In this document: positions 45,463 through 54,174 of the stretch, one piece after another
Layout of the letters: each line of letters opens with the position of its first letter
Numbering within the stretch: position 1 is the stretch's first letter
Source of the DNA: Oricola sp.
Lineage (GTDB): Bacteria; Pseudomonadota; Alphaproteobacteria; Rhizobiales; Rhizobiaceae
NCBI RefSeq assembly: GCF_022763245.1
Contig: NZ_JALEGV010000037.1
Location: 62,001 to 126,000, forward strand
DNA length: 64,000 bases
Reading direction: 5' to 3'
Position numbers and translations under genes: made by a program
Notes under the pieces: generated by a model
What the model saw: the letters and a program-made list of their open reading frames with translations, nothing else
What the model was told of the DNA's origin: nothing
The model's database searches: none

Positions 45463-46554
45463 ATGACGGAAGCCGTGCCCGGTCCTGACACTGAGAAATC
45501 ATCACCGGTCTCGCCGGGCCGGACATGGCTGCGCAGCGCCGCCGCGCTCCTGATCGGCGTCGCCGGCGCGCTTGTGGCACGGCAGGTCATGATGCCGATG
45601 CCATGGCTGCTCGGAGCGATGATCGCAACGATGGTCGCTTCGGTGGCCGGCGCGCCGATCTCCGCGCCGGTCGCTTTGCGGCCTCTCTTCGTTCCTGTGC
45701 TGGGCGTCATGCTGGGATCGGGCTTCAGCACCGCCGTCTTCGCGAATGCCGGGAGCTGGCTGCTGACGCTGGCCCTCATGCCCGTCTACATCACGTGCAC
45801 CGGGGTCGTCGCCTATGTCTATCTTCGCAAGGTCGCGCGGTATGACCGGGTGACGGCCTTTTTCAGCGCGATGCCGGGAGGCATCAACGAACTGCTCCAC
45901 ATGGGCGAGGACGCCGGCGGCGACGGGCGGGTGATCGGCCTGAGCCATGCCACGCGCATCCTGATCGTCGTTCTCACGGTGGTGCTGTCCTACGGGTTCT
46001 TCCTGGATGTCCAGGTTGGCGGGCAGCGATCGTTCACGTCGTTTTCGTCGCTGGCCCTTTCGGATGTTGGCTGGTTGCTCACATGCGGGGTGGTCGGCGC
46101 GGTGGTCGCCCCGCGGCTGCGCTTGCCGGCCGCGCTGCTGACGGGGCCGCTGATCTGCAGCGCCATCGCCCACACAGCAGGCGTCGTTGAGGTTCCGCCG
46201 CCGACCATCCTGTCCTGGGCGGCGCAGCTTGTGATCGGCGCGATCGTCGGCGCCCGTTTCGTCGGCGTCTCGGTAGCCGAGATCTTCCGCTACCTGGCCG
46301 TCGGCATCGTCGCAACCATGCTGATCCTCGTGGTGTCGGTGATCTTCGCGGGCATCGTCTCGATGTTCTCGCCGACCGAGATGGCACAATCCTTTCTTGC
46401 GTTCTCGCCGGGCGGCGCCACCGAGATGAGCCTGCTCGCGCTGGCGATGGGGCAGGACATGGTGTTCATTTCCTTCGCCCATATCGCCCGCGTCGCGATG
46501 GTGGTCGCGCTGACGCCGATCGGCTTTCGGCTGTTCCGCCGCTTTCTCGCGTGA
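45463..46554 (+). CDS. AbrB-family (PF05145) membrane protein
   Basis: A 363-residue inner-membrane protein with ~10 helices in two repeats, each containing the P-W-L-L-G-A or P-P-x-x-L-x-x-x-A-Q-L-V-I-G-x-x-x-G-x-x-F pattern (MPMPWLLGAMIATM and SWAAQLVIGAIVGARFVG) and PGGINELLHMG / PGGATEMSLLAL. Annotations such as 'ammonia monooxygenase' or 'transcriptional regulator' for this family are misleading. It is a putative transporter. Its place right after a sulfatase suggests movement of a substrate or product. Confidence 0.85.
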   Translation: MTEAVPGPDTEKSSPVSPGRTWLRSAAALLIGVAGALVARQVMMPMPWLLGAMIATMVASVAGAPISAPVALRPLFVPVLGVMLGSGFSTAVFANAGSWLLTLALMPVYITCTGVVAYVYLRKVARYDRVTAFFSAMPGGINELLHMGEDAGGDGRVIGLSHATRILIVVLTVVLSYGFFLDVQVGGQRSFTSFSSLALSDVGWLLTCGVVGAVVAPRLRLPAALLTGPLICSAIAHTAGVVEVPPPTILSWAAQLVIGAIVGARFVGVSVAEIFRYLAVGIVATMLILVVSVIFAGIVSMFSPTEMAQSFLAFSPGGATEMSLLALAMGQDMVFISFAHIARVAMVVALTPIGFRLFRRFLA

Positions 46555-46574
46555 AGCCGACATTCCACCCCGAT

Positions 46575-46590
46575 TGTAGGAGCGCGAACA
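46575..46590. promoter_or_regulatory. Weak Crp/Fnr-geometry dyad upstream of the GMC oxidoreductase
   Basis: TGTAG-N6-GAACA, only the outer TGT/ACA (with T and A beyond) matches well. It lies 82 nt before the start at 46672. Listed because position and spacing agree with the stronger sites. Confidence 0.3.
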
Positions 46591-46671
46591 AACTGAATTC
46601 CGCACCCCCGCTATCCCGGTAGCAGAAGAAGCCGGCGAACGTCCGCCGGCGCCGTAAATTCGGAGAGGCGG

Positions 46672-48288
46672 ATGCCAACTACTCGTTATGATTTCATCGT
46701 TGCCGGCGCCGGCTCTGCCGGTGCTGCCGCTGCCGTTCGCCTCGCCGAGGACGGGCGGCACAAGGTGCTGCTGCTCGAGGCCGGCCCCGACGATCGCTGG
46801 ATTTGGACCAGCATCCCCGCCGGAGTGTATTACCTGGTGCGCAGCGAGCGCAGCATGTGGCGCTTCTTCACCGAGCCCGAAAGCCACATGAAGGGACGCC
46901 GCCTGTTCTGGCCGCGCGGCCGCAATCTCGGCGGTTCATCGACGGTCAACGGCATGATCTGGGTCCATGGCGATCCGGCGGAATACGACCGCTGGCGCGA
47001 CGAATTCGCGCTTCCGGGATGGGGCGGCGACGATTTGAAGCCCTATTTCCGCAAGATCGAAACCTATGCCAGCGGATCCGGCCCCGACCGCGGCAGCGAC
47101 GGACCGGTGACGGTCACGAATTTCTCGGCCCGCAAGCCGTTGATGGATTCGTTCCGCGCCGGGTGCGAGGCCGTCGGCATCCCGTCGACCGACGACTACA
47201 ACAGCGGCGAATATGAAGGCGTCGGATACCTGCAATTCAACACAAAGCGCGGCTGGCGACAGGGGACGCGCGAGGCCTATCTGAAGAAGGGCCGTGCGCT
47301 GCCGAACCTCGACATTCGCACCGGCGCGATGGTTCGCAAGGTGATCTTCGAGGGCCGGCGCGCGGTGGGCGTCGAGATCGATACTGCCGGCAAGATCGAA
47401 ACGGTGCGTTGCGGGCGGGAGGTCATCCTGTCGGCGGGCGCGGTGCAGACGCCGCAAATCCTCGAACTGTCCGGCATCGGTCAGGCCGACCGGCTCAAGG
47501 AGATCGGCATCGACGTGATGCAGGATTCGCGCAATGTCGGCGAGAACCTGCACGACCACCTGCATACGCGCCTGAGCTTCTCGTGTGACAACGTGATCAC
47601 GATGAACCAGATCATTCGCAATCCCATTCGCAAGGGATTGATGGGCGCGCGGTTCGTTTTCTTCGGCACCGGTCTGATGACCTGCAGCGGACAGTGCCTG
47701 CACGCGCTCGTGAGGAACAATCCGGATGATCCCCAGGCCGACATGAAGATCCAGCTCCACTGGATGTCGAGCGCTGACGCGCGCGATCCCAACAAGCTCG
47801 TGCTCGACGATTTCCCCGGCGTCTCGATTGGTACGTTTCCGCTGCGGCCGAAGTCGCGCGGCTGGGTGCACGTCAAGTCGAAGGACGCGCGGGAGCATCC
47901 GCTGATCAGCGCCAACTATCTCGCTCATCCCGACGACCAGAAGGTGACGGTCGATGCCATGCGCCTGGCGCGCCGCATCGCCGATACGCCGGCGATGCAG
48001 GCCTTCGGGCTGGTGGAAACCCGCCCGGGCGGCGATGCGACAACGGATGACGAGCTTCTCGACTATGCGCGCTCGACGTCTCAGACCTCCTATCACCCCG
48101 TGGGCTCCTGCCGGATGGGGGGCGACGAGGCCTCGGTGGTCGATCCGACCCTGAAGGTGCGTGGCGTGTCCGGGCTGCGCGTCGCCGACGCTTCCGTCTT
48201 CCCGACCATGTGCTCGTCGAACACCAACGCGCCCGCGATCGTCGTGGGCGAGAAGGCCGCCGAGATGGTCCTGGCGGACAATCGCTGA
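46672..48288 (+). CDS. GMC-family FAD-dependent alcohol dehydrogenase/oxidase
   Basis: A 538-residue glucose-methanol-choline oxidoreductase that oxidises an alcohol to an aldehyde. The FAD-binding G-A-G-S-A-G lies at the N-terminus, GRNLGGSSTVNGMIWVHGD is PROSITE-like signature 1, and GAVQTPQILELSGIG is signature 2. The catalytic His475 (SYHPVGSCRMG) and the N-T-N at 517-519 are intact. There is no signal peptide. It is related to choline dehydrogenases but not clearly BetA. In this locus it is the natural enzyme to oxidise the alcohol released by a sulfatase. Confidence 0.92.
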   Translation: MPTTRYDFIVAGAGSAGAAAAVRLAEDGRHKVLLLEAGPDDRWIWTSIPAGVYYLVRSERSMWRFFTEPESHMKGRRLFWPRGRNLGGSSTVNGMIWVHGDPAEYDRWRDEFALPGWGGDDLKPYFRKIETYASGSGPDRGSDGPVTVTNFSARKPLMDSFRAGCEAVGIPSTDDYNSGEYEGVGYLQFNTKRGWRQGTREAYLKKGRALPNLDIRTGAMVRKVIFEGRRAVGVEIDTAGKIETVRCGREVILSAGAVQTPQILELSGIGQADRLKEIGIDVMQDSRNVGENLHDHLHTRLSFSCDNVITMNQIIRNPIRKGLMGARFVFFGTGLMTCSGQCLHALVRNNPDDPQADMKIQLHWMSSADARDPNKLVLDDFPGVSIGTFPLRPKSRGWVHVKSKDAREHPLISANYLAHPDDQKVTVDAMRLARRIADTPAMQAFGLVETRPGGDATTDDELLDYARSTSQTSYHPVGSCRMGGDEASVVDPTLKVRGVSGLRVADASVFPTMCSSNTNAPAIVVGEKAAEMVLADNR

Positions 48289-48809
48289 CCGCCGTCACCG
48301 CTTTGCAGTGACGTGAAACGGGCGCTCCGGCCGGATCTTGCCGGCCGGAAACCAGGCGCAAGTCGACAGATCATCTCAATTCGCGGGCGCCGGATTGTTT
48401 CGGCGCATGATGGTCGCGACTTTGGGCCGCTTCGCCGGATCGCTGTTCCCGGCCGCTTTATCCCACAACCAATTCAGCCTTGTGCCGACGCTTGCGCCAC
48501 GGATTCTGTTTCAGCTTGTCTGGACAGATAGAGGGCGCTTGAAGCCCATCACGCGGGGATCGGACCGTCGAGGATCAAGGCGTTGCCGGCCTTGCGCCGA
48601 TCACGACGTTCCCGAACGCGACAGGCTGGTGATGCCAATCAAGGGGCCGAAGACACCGTCGGGGACTTCAGGCGCGTCCGGCCGCGCTTCGCCATGCGAA
48701 CAGGGCCAGGGTGTGAAGACGGAAATAACGGTGTAACCGGGGCACCGCCGCGAGCCGACCGCGCCGGCCGGGTGACCGGATGGCGCGGGGCTCTTGGGCT
48801 TGGGAGGCA
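48289..48809. other. 521-nt intergenic stretch, no gene recognised
   Basis: Contains the convergent ends of the GMC gene and the aconitase-X small subunit. Apart from a stable hairpin at 48326-48349 I see nothing: the short open frames here have no ribosome sites or family similarity, and no decayed gene could be recognised. Confidence 0.6.
48326..48349 (+). terminator. Hairpin after the GMC gene
   Basis: TCCGGCCGG (48326-48334) pairs perfectly with CCGGCCGGA (48341-48349) over a 6-nt loop, 38 nt after the GMC stop. No T-tract follows, so it is a likely but imperfect terminator or 3' stabiliser. Confidence 0.5.
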
Positions 48810-49220
48810 TCAGCGGTTGAGGATGGTGACGTGGCCCTTTGCGGGGTCCACGCGGACGTGATCGCCGGTGCGGATCAGCGTCGTGACGTCGCCGTCCGCA
48901 AAGCGGTCGCACATCGTGAGATCGGCGAGGGCCGCGCCCTGCGCCAGGATGGTGTTGGCCGTGTTGAACAGGATCGCCGCGGGGATGATGCCGCGCGACT
49001 TCATCTCGTGCAGCATCCAGGCAGAGGCGACACCGCCCTTCGCCGTGTCCAGCACGAGGACCTTTCCGACGTAGGATTCACCGGCCAGCGCGTGCTGCGG
49101 GCGCGAGAACACGCCCTTGACCCTGTCGAGGTCATAGCGCGCCGAGAAGCCGTCTTTGGCAACCAGCGCCTCGCCTTCCACGGTGGGGCCGATTCCAGGA
49201 TGGCAAAGGAGTTCAATCAC
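48810..49220 (-). CDS. Aconitase X swivel domain protein (DUF126, small subunit)
   Basis: A 136-residue small subunit of a two-gene aconitase X (AcnX type II) dehydratase. The family segments GVFSRPQHALAGESYVGKVL, LDTAKGGVASAWML, FNTANTILAQGAALADL and the end GDHVRVDPAKGHV are present; the serine in the SAWM region lies in the swivel active site. Its start overlaps the stop of the large subunit by 4 nt. Characterised bacterial AcnX enzymes dehydrate cis-3-hydroxy-L-proline, but the family has other members. Confidence 0.92.
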   Translation of the reverse strand: MIELLCHPGIGPTVEGEALVAKDGFSARYDLDRVKGVFSRPQHALAGESYVGKVLVLDTAKGGVASAWMLHEMKSRGIIPAAILFNTANTILAQGAALADLTMCDRFADGDVTTLIRTGDHVRVDPAKGHVTILNR

Positions 49221-50461
49221 TGGACGATCCTTCCGGTACAGGCTGATTCAATGCAATGTTCCATCGAGGCGAGTGCCGGCTGATATCCGTAGCCGCCCAG
49301 GATGTTGACGATCTTCGCCGAATTCGACAGCAGCCGTTTCCAGCCATTGGCTTCGCCGATCTCCCGCGCATACTGGTTGTAGAAGCAGGTTCCCTCGAGC
49401 ACCTTGGCGCCGGTCGCCTCGATCCGGCCGACGAGGCCGAGCCGGAGCGCGTCCGCGAAGACGGAAGGCGACGTGCAGACGATCATCGCGGTATCCGGAT
49501 GAAGGCTCCTGCCGTCGCAAAGGGCGGCGACCTGGTTCATCTCGACCAGCGAAAGCTGGGGGGCCGCGAAAACGACGACGTCGACCGGATCGCCTTTCGC
49601 GCCGAAGCGCGCCTGCAATGCGGCGAGATCCTCGGCGCCGATCTCTTCGGCCGGCAATTTGTCCCCGCCGACAGCGGCGAGCGTGGGGGCTTCGGTCGTG
49701 ACGCCGACAATGTGAAACAACGGCGTCGAGCCGTAGCTCGCCATCGCGGCGCCGAAGTGTTTCATTTCGTCGGAGCCGGGCTGGCGCTCGATGCCTTCGA
49801 TCACGGGGACGGCCCAGTAGGACCCGGATTTCTGGCCGATGACGGCGCCGAGCGCGCCCCAGCCTGTGAGGCCTTCAGGTTGATGCCGCACCACGAAGCG
49901 GCGTGTCGCCAGTCGGCGCTCGTCGAGATGGAGGCCGTAGCGGGGCGTGCGGCCGGTCAGTCCTGCGGCAAGCGCCGATGGTCCGCCCTCGAAGTTGGAG
50001 CGGGCGCCCAGAACGCTGTTGGAATAGATGACGACGCCCGTGTCGCCGAACGCAACGTGCTCGCCGTGAACCGGCGGAAGAATGGTCTGGTAGTTGATGC
50101 AGGTGTTCGTCATCATGATGCCGAGTTCACCGCAGGCGGCGATGAAGCGTCGCTCGATCTCTGCCATTTCTTCCGTCTGGCCGAGCGGGCGATAATGGTT
50201 CAGGTCGACGCCGCGCGGATCCGTGATCATCGGAATTGCCACGCGCCGTTCCGCTTCCGGGTGGCGGGCCATCTGCTCCACCAGCTCCAGGCCTGCGGGG
50301 CCGATCGATTCCGGGTCCGCCATCATGTGGGCCTGGGTCACTTCGACGAAATCGGCCGCATCGAACATCGTGCCGACCTTGATCATGTGATCCATCGCCC
50401 AGCGTCTTGGCTCGCCGAGCTCTCCCGCGAGCATGGCTTCTTCGACATTGCTCAATTTCAC
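49217..50461 (-). CDS. Aconitase X catalytic domain protein (DUF521, large subunit)
   Basis: Large Fe-S subunit of a type II aconitase X dehydratase, 414 residues from GTG 50461 (GAGG 8 nt upstream; the protein begins KLSNVEEAMLAGELG as family members do). Candidate cluster cysteines are Cys121 (TNTCINY), Cys329 (IVCTSP) and Cys359 (GTCFYNQ). The segment HGEHVAFGDTGVVIYSNSVL with GARSNFEGG is a family hallmark. It is downstream of tctC copy 2, past a long hairpin. Neither proline racemase nor a pyrroline reductase is nearby, so the substrate may not be hydroxyproline. Confidence 0.92.
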   Translation of the reverse strand: MKLSNVEEAMLAGELGEPRRWAMDHMIKVGTMFDAADFVEVTQAHMMADPESIGPAGLELVEQMARHPEAERRVAIPMITDPRGVDLNHYRPLGQTEEMAEIERRFIAACGELGIMMTNTCINYQTILPPVHGEHVAFGDTGVVIYSNSVLGARSNFEGGPSALAAGLTGRTPRYGLHLDERRLATRRFVVRHQPEGLTGWGALGAVIGQKSGSYWAVPVIEGIERQPGSDEMKHFGAAMASYGSTPLFHIVGVTTEAPTLAAVGGDKLPAEEIGAEDLAALQARFGAKGDPVDVVVFAAPQLSLVEMNQVAALCDGRSLHPDTAMIVCTSPSVFADALRLGLVGRIEATGAKVLEGTCFYNQYAREIGEANGWKRLLSNSAKIVNILGGYGYQPALASMEHCIESACTGRIVQ

Positions 50462-50496
50462 GTCGTAACCTCGAATGATGGGTAGTTTGGGGGCTG

Positions 50497-50553
50497 CGGT
50501 GCCGAGCTGGGCGGTTCCGGAGCGCACGCTCGCGGAACCGCCCAACGGCACCG
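50497..50553. other. Long nested stem-loop between tctC copy 2 and aconitase X
   Basis: Three perfect nested stems: CGGTGCCG/CGGCACCG (50497-50504 with 50546-50553), GGGCGGTTCCG/CGGAACCGCCC (50509-50519 with 50533-50543) and GAGCG/CGCTC (50520-50524 with 50527-50531). There is no T-tract on the minus strand. It probably shields the tctC mRNA 3' end or attenuates read-through into aconitase X. Confidence 0.75.
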
Positions 50554-50588
50554 GCCGTTCAGATCAGGCGGGGCGGTGCTTCGCCCGA

Positions 50589-51677
50589 CTATTCCATGTT
50601 CGCAGCGATGGCTTCGTCGAGCGCGCTGCGGACGTCTTCGGATGCGAAGACCTGCATGTTCTCTTCGAGAAGGGCCTCGATCGCGTCAGCCGAGATCGCC
50701 GACGGGACAGGCACGCCGATCTTTTCGAGCTGCGCGACATAGTCCGGGTCGGTATAGGCCTCAAGGATCGCCGTCTCCCAGGCATCCTGGTAGGATTGCG
50801 GCGTTTCGATCGGCAGGGCGAAGGCATGCTGCATCGCCATGGCCTTGTGGAACGTTTCCCAGCCGCGATATGCGGCGCTGTCGACGCTGTCCGGAGCGGC
50901 GCTGCGCCAGATGTTGTCGAAGACCGGAATATCCTCCAGCCCTTTCTGGGCGACGATCTTGCCGTCGATGAATTCTCCCATCTGGCCGAGCGGAACCAGG
51001 ACGCCGTCGCCGGTGATGGCTTCACGGTTGGAGCCGAAATAGGAATCGTTGGTAATGGCGATTTCCGCTTCCTGGGCGCGCACCGCGCTGACCATGCGGC
51101 CCTGCGTCGTGTAGCCGCTGACCAGCCGGAACCCGTCGGCGCCGATCGCGCTGCAGAGGAGGCGCAGGCGCAAGGCCTGGGCGTTGTCCGGCGTGTTCGC
51201 GGTGAGGAAGAAGCGGTCCGAGTATCCGGGCAGCGTGTCGGCCGTCAGGCCCGCATCCGTGCTGGTCACGAGGACATGGTTCACGCTTCTGCCGGCCACG
51301 AAGTGCAGGTCTTTCGCGCGCGCGGGCAGGCTGTCGTCAGCTTGTGCGAGAAACATGAGCGTGCCTGAGAAATATCCGATCGTCATGCCATTCGGCGCGA
51401 CGGAATCGATCAGGTAGCCGACGCCGGTATTGCCCCCGGCACCCGGCCGGTTGGTGACGATGACGTTCGGATTGCCCGGCAGGTGTTTCGCGATGTAGGG
51501 CGCGACGAGGCGAGCGGCGGTATCCGTGCCGCCGCCGGCAGCGAAATTGACCATGATCTCGACAGTTTCGCCTTCGAAATCAACGTCTTGCGCACTAGCA
51601 ACGGTGATCGGCCCGAATGCTGCTGTGGTTGCCAAGGCGATTGCGAAGCTGATGGATTTTCTCGGCGTTCTAGCCAT
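50589..51677 (-). CDS. tctC: Tripartite tricarboxylate transporter binding protein (TctC/Bug family), copy 2
   Basis: A 362-residue periplasmic binding protein, ATG 51677 after GGGAG. The signal peptide is SISFAIALATTAAFGPITVASA. The mature start (GETVEIMVNFAAGGGTDTAA, VTNRPGAGG) and the whole architecture parallel copy 1 at 35133, so the two are paralogues. There is no second TctA/TctB in the window, so this protein probably docks on the same permease with a different ligand. It heads the operon tctC - acnX large - acnX small and is divergent from sulfatase 3. Confidence 0.9.
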   Translation of the reverse strand: MARTPRKSISFAIALATTAAFGPITVASAQDVDFEGETVEIMVNFAAGGGTDTAARLVAPYIAKHLPGNPNVIVTNRPGAGGNTGVGYLIDSVAPNGMTIGYFSGTLMFLAQADDSLPARAKDLHFVAGRSVNHVLVTSTDAGLTADTLPGYSDRFFLTANTPDNAQALRLRLLCSAIGADGFRLVSGYTTQGRMVSAVRAQEAEIAITNDSYFGSNREAITGDGVLVPLGQMGEFIDGKIVAQKGLEDIPVFDNIWRSAAPDSVDSAAYRGWETFHKAMAMQHAFALPIETPQSYQDAWETAILEAYTDPDYVAQLEKIGVPVPSAISADAIEALLEENMQVFASEDVRSALDEAIAANME

Positions 51678-51787
51678 CGTGGATACTCCCTGCTTGCCGT
51701 GAATCTTTGATATTATTCTTGTAGTTATGGCGGGAGAGTCGTCCTCTCGCTCGCCGCGCAGATCGTACCGCATCGCCCGTCCGATAT

Positions 51788-51803
51788 TGTAAGCGGGAAA
51801 ACA
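51788..51803. promoter_or_regulatory. Weak Crp/Fnr-geometry dyad between tctC copy 2 and sulfatase 3
   Basis: TGTAA-N6-AAACA, 7 of 10 matches, with outer T. It lies roughly midway in the 252-bp divergent region (111 nt from tctC, 127 nt from the sulfatase start). Confidence 0.3.
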
Positions 51804-51929
51804 GTTCGCCCGGCCCTCTGTTTCTAAGTTGCCGTCGAGCCCAAAAGGTTTTGGATGCGCTTGCGCGCAACACGGTATCGCTCCGACAGCCTCGTTCATA
51901 CGCGCTCAAGCCCTTTGAAAGGTAACCAT

Positions 51930-53324
51930 ATGCGCCCCAATTTTCTGTTTGTAGTTTCGGATCAGCACCGCGGCGACTGGACCGATTGGTCGGGCGCGAG
52001 CTTCGTCCGCACGCCGAACCTGTCCCGCTTGGCGGAAGCCGGGACGGTCTTCGCGGACGCGATCTGTCCGGCGCCGCTTTGCGCGCCGTCGCGGATCTGC
52101 ATGGCGCGCGGCCAGAACTACGGTCGGGCCACGTCGGACTGCAAGAACGGGGTCGCGCTCGACAATGACGGTCTGCTGCCGATGGACGAGGAAAACCTTT
52201 ATGCCCGGCTTCAGCAGTCGGGATATGCCGTTGCCGCATGCGGCAAATCGGACCTGAGAAAGGAAGACCAGAGCTGGGGACGCGACGGTCAGCACATGTC
52301 CGGCGGACGTTCGGTCTGGAACGCTCTCGGTTTCACGCATGGCTTGGATTCGGCCGGAAAGCATGACGGCATCTGGGCGGCGGAAGCCGGAATTCCGGAG
52401 CCGTATCTCTCGTTCCTGGCCGATCACGGCCTCGACAAGGTTCACCTGGATGATTTCGCCGGCCGGCCCTTCCCCAATTACCGCAACACCGACCCGACCA
52501 AGCTTCCCGATTTCGCCTACGGGGACAATTACGTGGCGGCGAGCGCCGAGGCGATCATGCGCGAGTTCGCCGGCGGCGAAAAGCCGTGGTTCCTTCAGGT
52601 CAATTTCAGGGGGCCCCACGAACCCATGGACATCACGGAATCCATGAAGGACGGCCAGAACGGCAGGACCTATCCGCCACTGCGCAACGGCACCGACATC
52701 ACGGAAGAGAAGTATCACAAGATCGCCCGCAACTATGTCGCCATGATCGAGAATATCGACGCGCGGGTGGGTGCTTTCCTGGATCTGCTGGAGGAAACCG
52801 GTCAGTTGGAAAACACCGTGATCATCTACACCAGCGATCACGGAGAGATGCTCGGCGAAAACGGCAAATGGGGAAAGCTCGTGCCGTATTCCCCCTCTGT
52901 CGGCGTGCCGATGGTGTTCTACGGACCGGGCGTCGGAACCGGCACGGTCAACCAGCCGGTATCTCTCATCGACCTTGCTCCGACCTTCCTGGAGATCGCG
53001 GGCGCGAACCAGTTGAGCAAGGGCGACGGCGTCTCGCTTGCGCCGTATCTGCGTGGCGAGGAAACGAGTGGCGACGAACCGGTCCGGGTGTCCGGCATGG
53101 GGCCGTGGCGGTCCATTCAGGACGAGGACTACAAGCTCATTGTCGGTTACGTCCCGACGATCACCAATCCCGAGATAAGGGCGGGGCGCTGGGACGGCCA
53201 GCTGACCGCTCCGATGCTGTTCGACAGGCGCAACGATCCGCATGAGGAGCACAACATCGCGGACGCCAACCCCGCCATCGTGGAGAAACTGTTCGGGCGG
53301 CTGGTGCAGGAATTCACTGCCTGA
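51930..53324 (+). CDS. Type I sulfatase 3 (cytoplasmic)
   Basis: A 464-residue sulfatase from ATG 51930 (GAAAGG upstream). The activation motif is Cys51-Ala-Pro-Ser-Arg55. The N-terminal metal ligands lie in VVSDQHRGDW (one D-Q in place of the usual D-D), and TSDHGEMLGENG completes the site. GPHEPMD and the C-terminal LFDRRNDPHEEHN are normal for the family. No signal peptide. It is divergent from tctC copy 2 and is followed by a strong hairpin. It shares only general similarity with the other two sulfatases, so it likely handles a different ester. Confidence 0.92.
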   Translation: MRPNFLFVVSDQHRGDWTDWSGASFVRTPNLSRLAEAGTVFADAICPAPLCAPSRICMARGQNYGRATSDCKNGVALDNDGLLPMDEENLYARLQQSGYAVAACGKSDLRKEDQSWGRDGQHMSGGRSVWNALGFTHGLDSAGKHDGIWAAEAGIPEPYLSFLADHGLDKVHLDDFAGRPFPNYRNTDPTKLPDFAYGDNYVAASAEAIMREFAGGEKPWFLQVNFRGPHEPMDITESMKDGQNGRTYPPLRNGTDITEEKYHKIARNYVAMIENIDARVGAFLDLLEETGQLENTVIIYTSDHGEMLGENGKWGKLVPYSPSVGVPMVFYGPGVGTGTVNQPVSLIDLAPTFLEIAGANQLSKGDGVSLAPYLRGEETSGDEPVRVSGMGPWRSIQDEDYKLIVGYVPTITNPEIRAGRWDGQLTAPMLFDRRNDPHEEHNIADANPAIVEKLFGRLVQEFTA

Positions 53325-53341
53325 CGATCCGTGGAACTACG

Positions 53342-53375
53342 GAGGCCGGGCTGGTCCGCACAGGAGCCCGGCCTC
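53342..53375 (+). terminator. Hairpin terminator after sulfatase 3
   Basis: GAGGCCGGGC (53342-53351) pairs perfectly with GCCCGGCCTC (53366-53375), 17 nt after the sulfatase stop, before the TetR gene. The T-tract is weak. Confidence 0.6.
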
Positions 53376-53509
53376 GCGGGGACGATGGTCGTCTCGTCGT
53401 CCGCCGCAAGCATTGAAGAGCGCGCGGGGCCGAAAACGAAAGCATCTCGGGGGAATGCGGCGCGGGCGGGAATTGCCTGCATGACCTCCATGGGATAGCT
53501 GTCGTCGCG

Positions 53510-54124
53510 ATGACGAAGAAAAATCGGTCACGGCTTGGCCGGCCGCCCACGATCAAGGATCCCGTCCGGACGATTTGCGACGCGGCAGCCTCTCTCATCG
53601 CGGAGAAGGGGTACGACACGACCTCGCTTCAGGACGTGGCCAATGCGGTCGGCGTGACCAAGGCAGGCCTCTACCACTACTTTCCGACCAAGCAGGCGCT
53701 GTTCGAGACCATCGTTCTCGACACGCTCGAGGAGCTCTATCGGTACGCTTCTGCGGCAATCGCTGCTGAAACGGATCATCGCGCGAAGCTAACCAGCTTC
53801 ATGTCCGCCCACGCGGCGTATTTCTCCGAGCACGGGGAACGGTATCGCGCCAGCTTTTTCGGCCGCAGCGGGGACGAACTGGCGAACTACACGCCCCAAC
53901 AGGTCGCCGCCCGGAAGGCCTATACGCGCCTGTTGGAGGAACTGCTCGAAAACGGGGTTCGCGACAACGCGTTCGTCGTGTCGGACATCCCGACATTCGC
54001 GCGCGGCATTCTCGGCATGTTGAACTGGATGGCCCGCTGGTACCGCGCGGACGGGCCTCAGACTGCGCCGCAGATCGCCGAAAGCTACGCAAAGACCATC
54101 CTCGCCGGCCTCTCGAAGGACTAG
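53510..54124 (+). CDS. TetR/AcrR-family transcriptional regulator
   Basis: A 204-residue repressor. The N-terminal helix-turn-helix (residues ~41-68, SLQDVANAVGVTKAGLYHYF then PTKQALFE) is preceded by a basic arm (KKNRSRLGRPP); the C-terminal ligand domain is of the type found with acyl-CoA catabolism genes. It lies 86 nt upstream of the acyl-CoA dehydrogenase gene, with a perfect TetR-type operator over that promoter. It probably represses the dehydrogenase operon and releases on binding an acyl-CoA; the ligand is an inference. Confidence 0.92.
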   Translation: MTKKNRSRLGRPPTIKDPVRTICDAAASLIAEKGYDTTSLQDVANAVGVTKAGLYHYFPTKQALFETIVLDTLEELYRYASAAIAAETDHRAKLTSFMSAHAAYFSEHGERYRASFFGRSGDELANYTPQQVAARKAYTRLLEELLENGVRDNAFVVSDIPTFARGILGMLNWMARWYRADGPQTAPQIAESYAKTILAGLSKD

Positions 54125-54145
54125 CTGATGACCCGGACATCGGCG

Positions 54146-54174
54146 TTGACACAAAGCGCGGTTATTTATATTAC
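54146..54174 (+). promoter_or_regulatory. Sigma-70-type promoter for the acyl-CoA dehydrogenase operon
   Basis: TTGACA (54146-54151), a perfect -35, is followed after exactly 17 nt by TATTAC (54169-54174). The start would fall near 54181, about 30 nt before the ATG at 54211. The AT-rich spacer contrasts with the GC-rich surroundings. Confidence 0.75.

Noticed and set aside
48338..48736. Open frame of 132 codons in the gap after the GMC gene
   Set aside because: No ribosome site, no similarity to known families and skewed composition; kept as intergenic.
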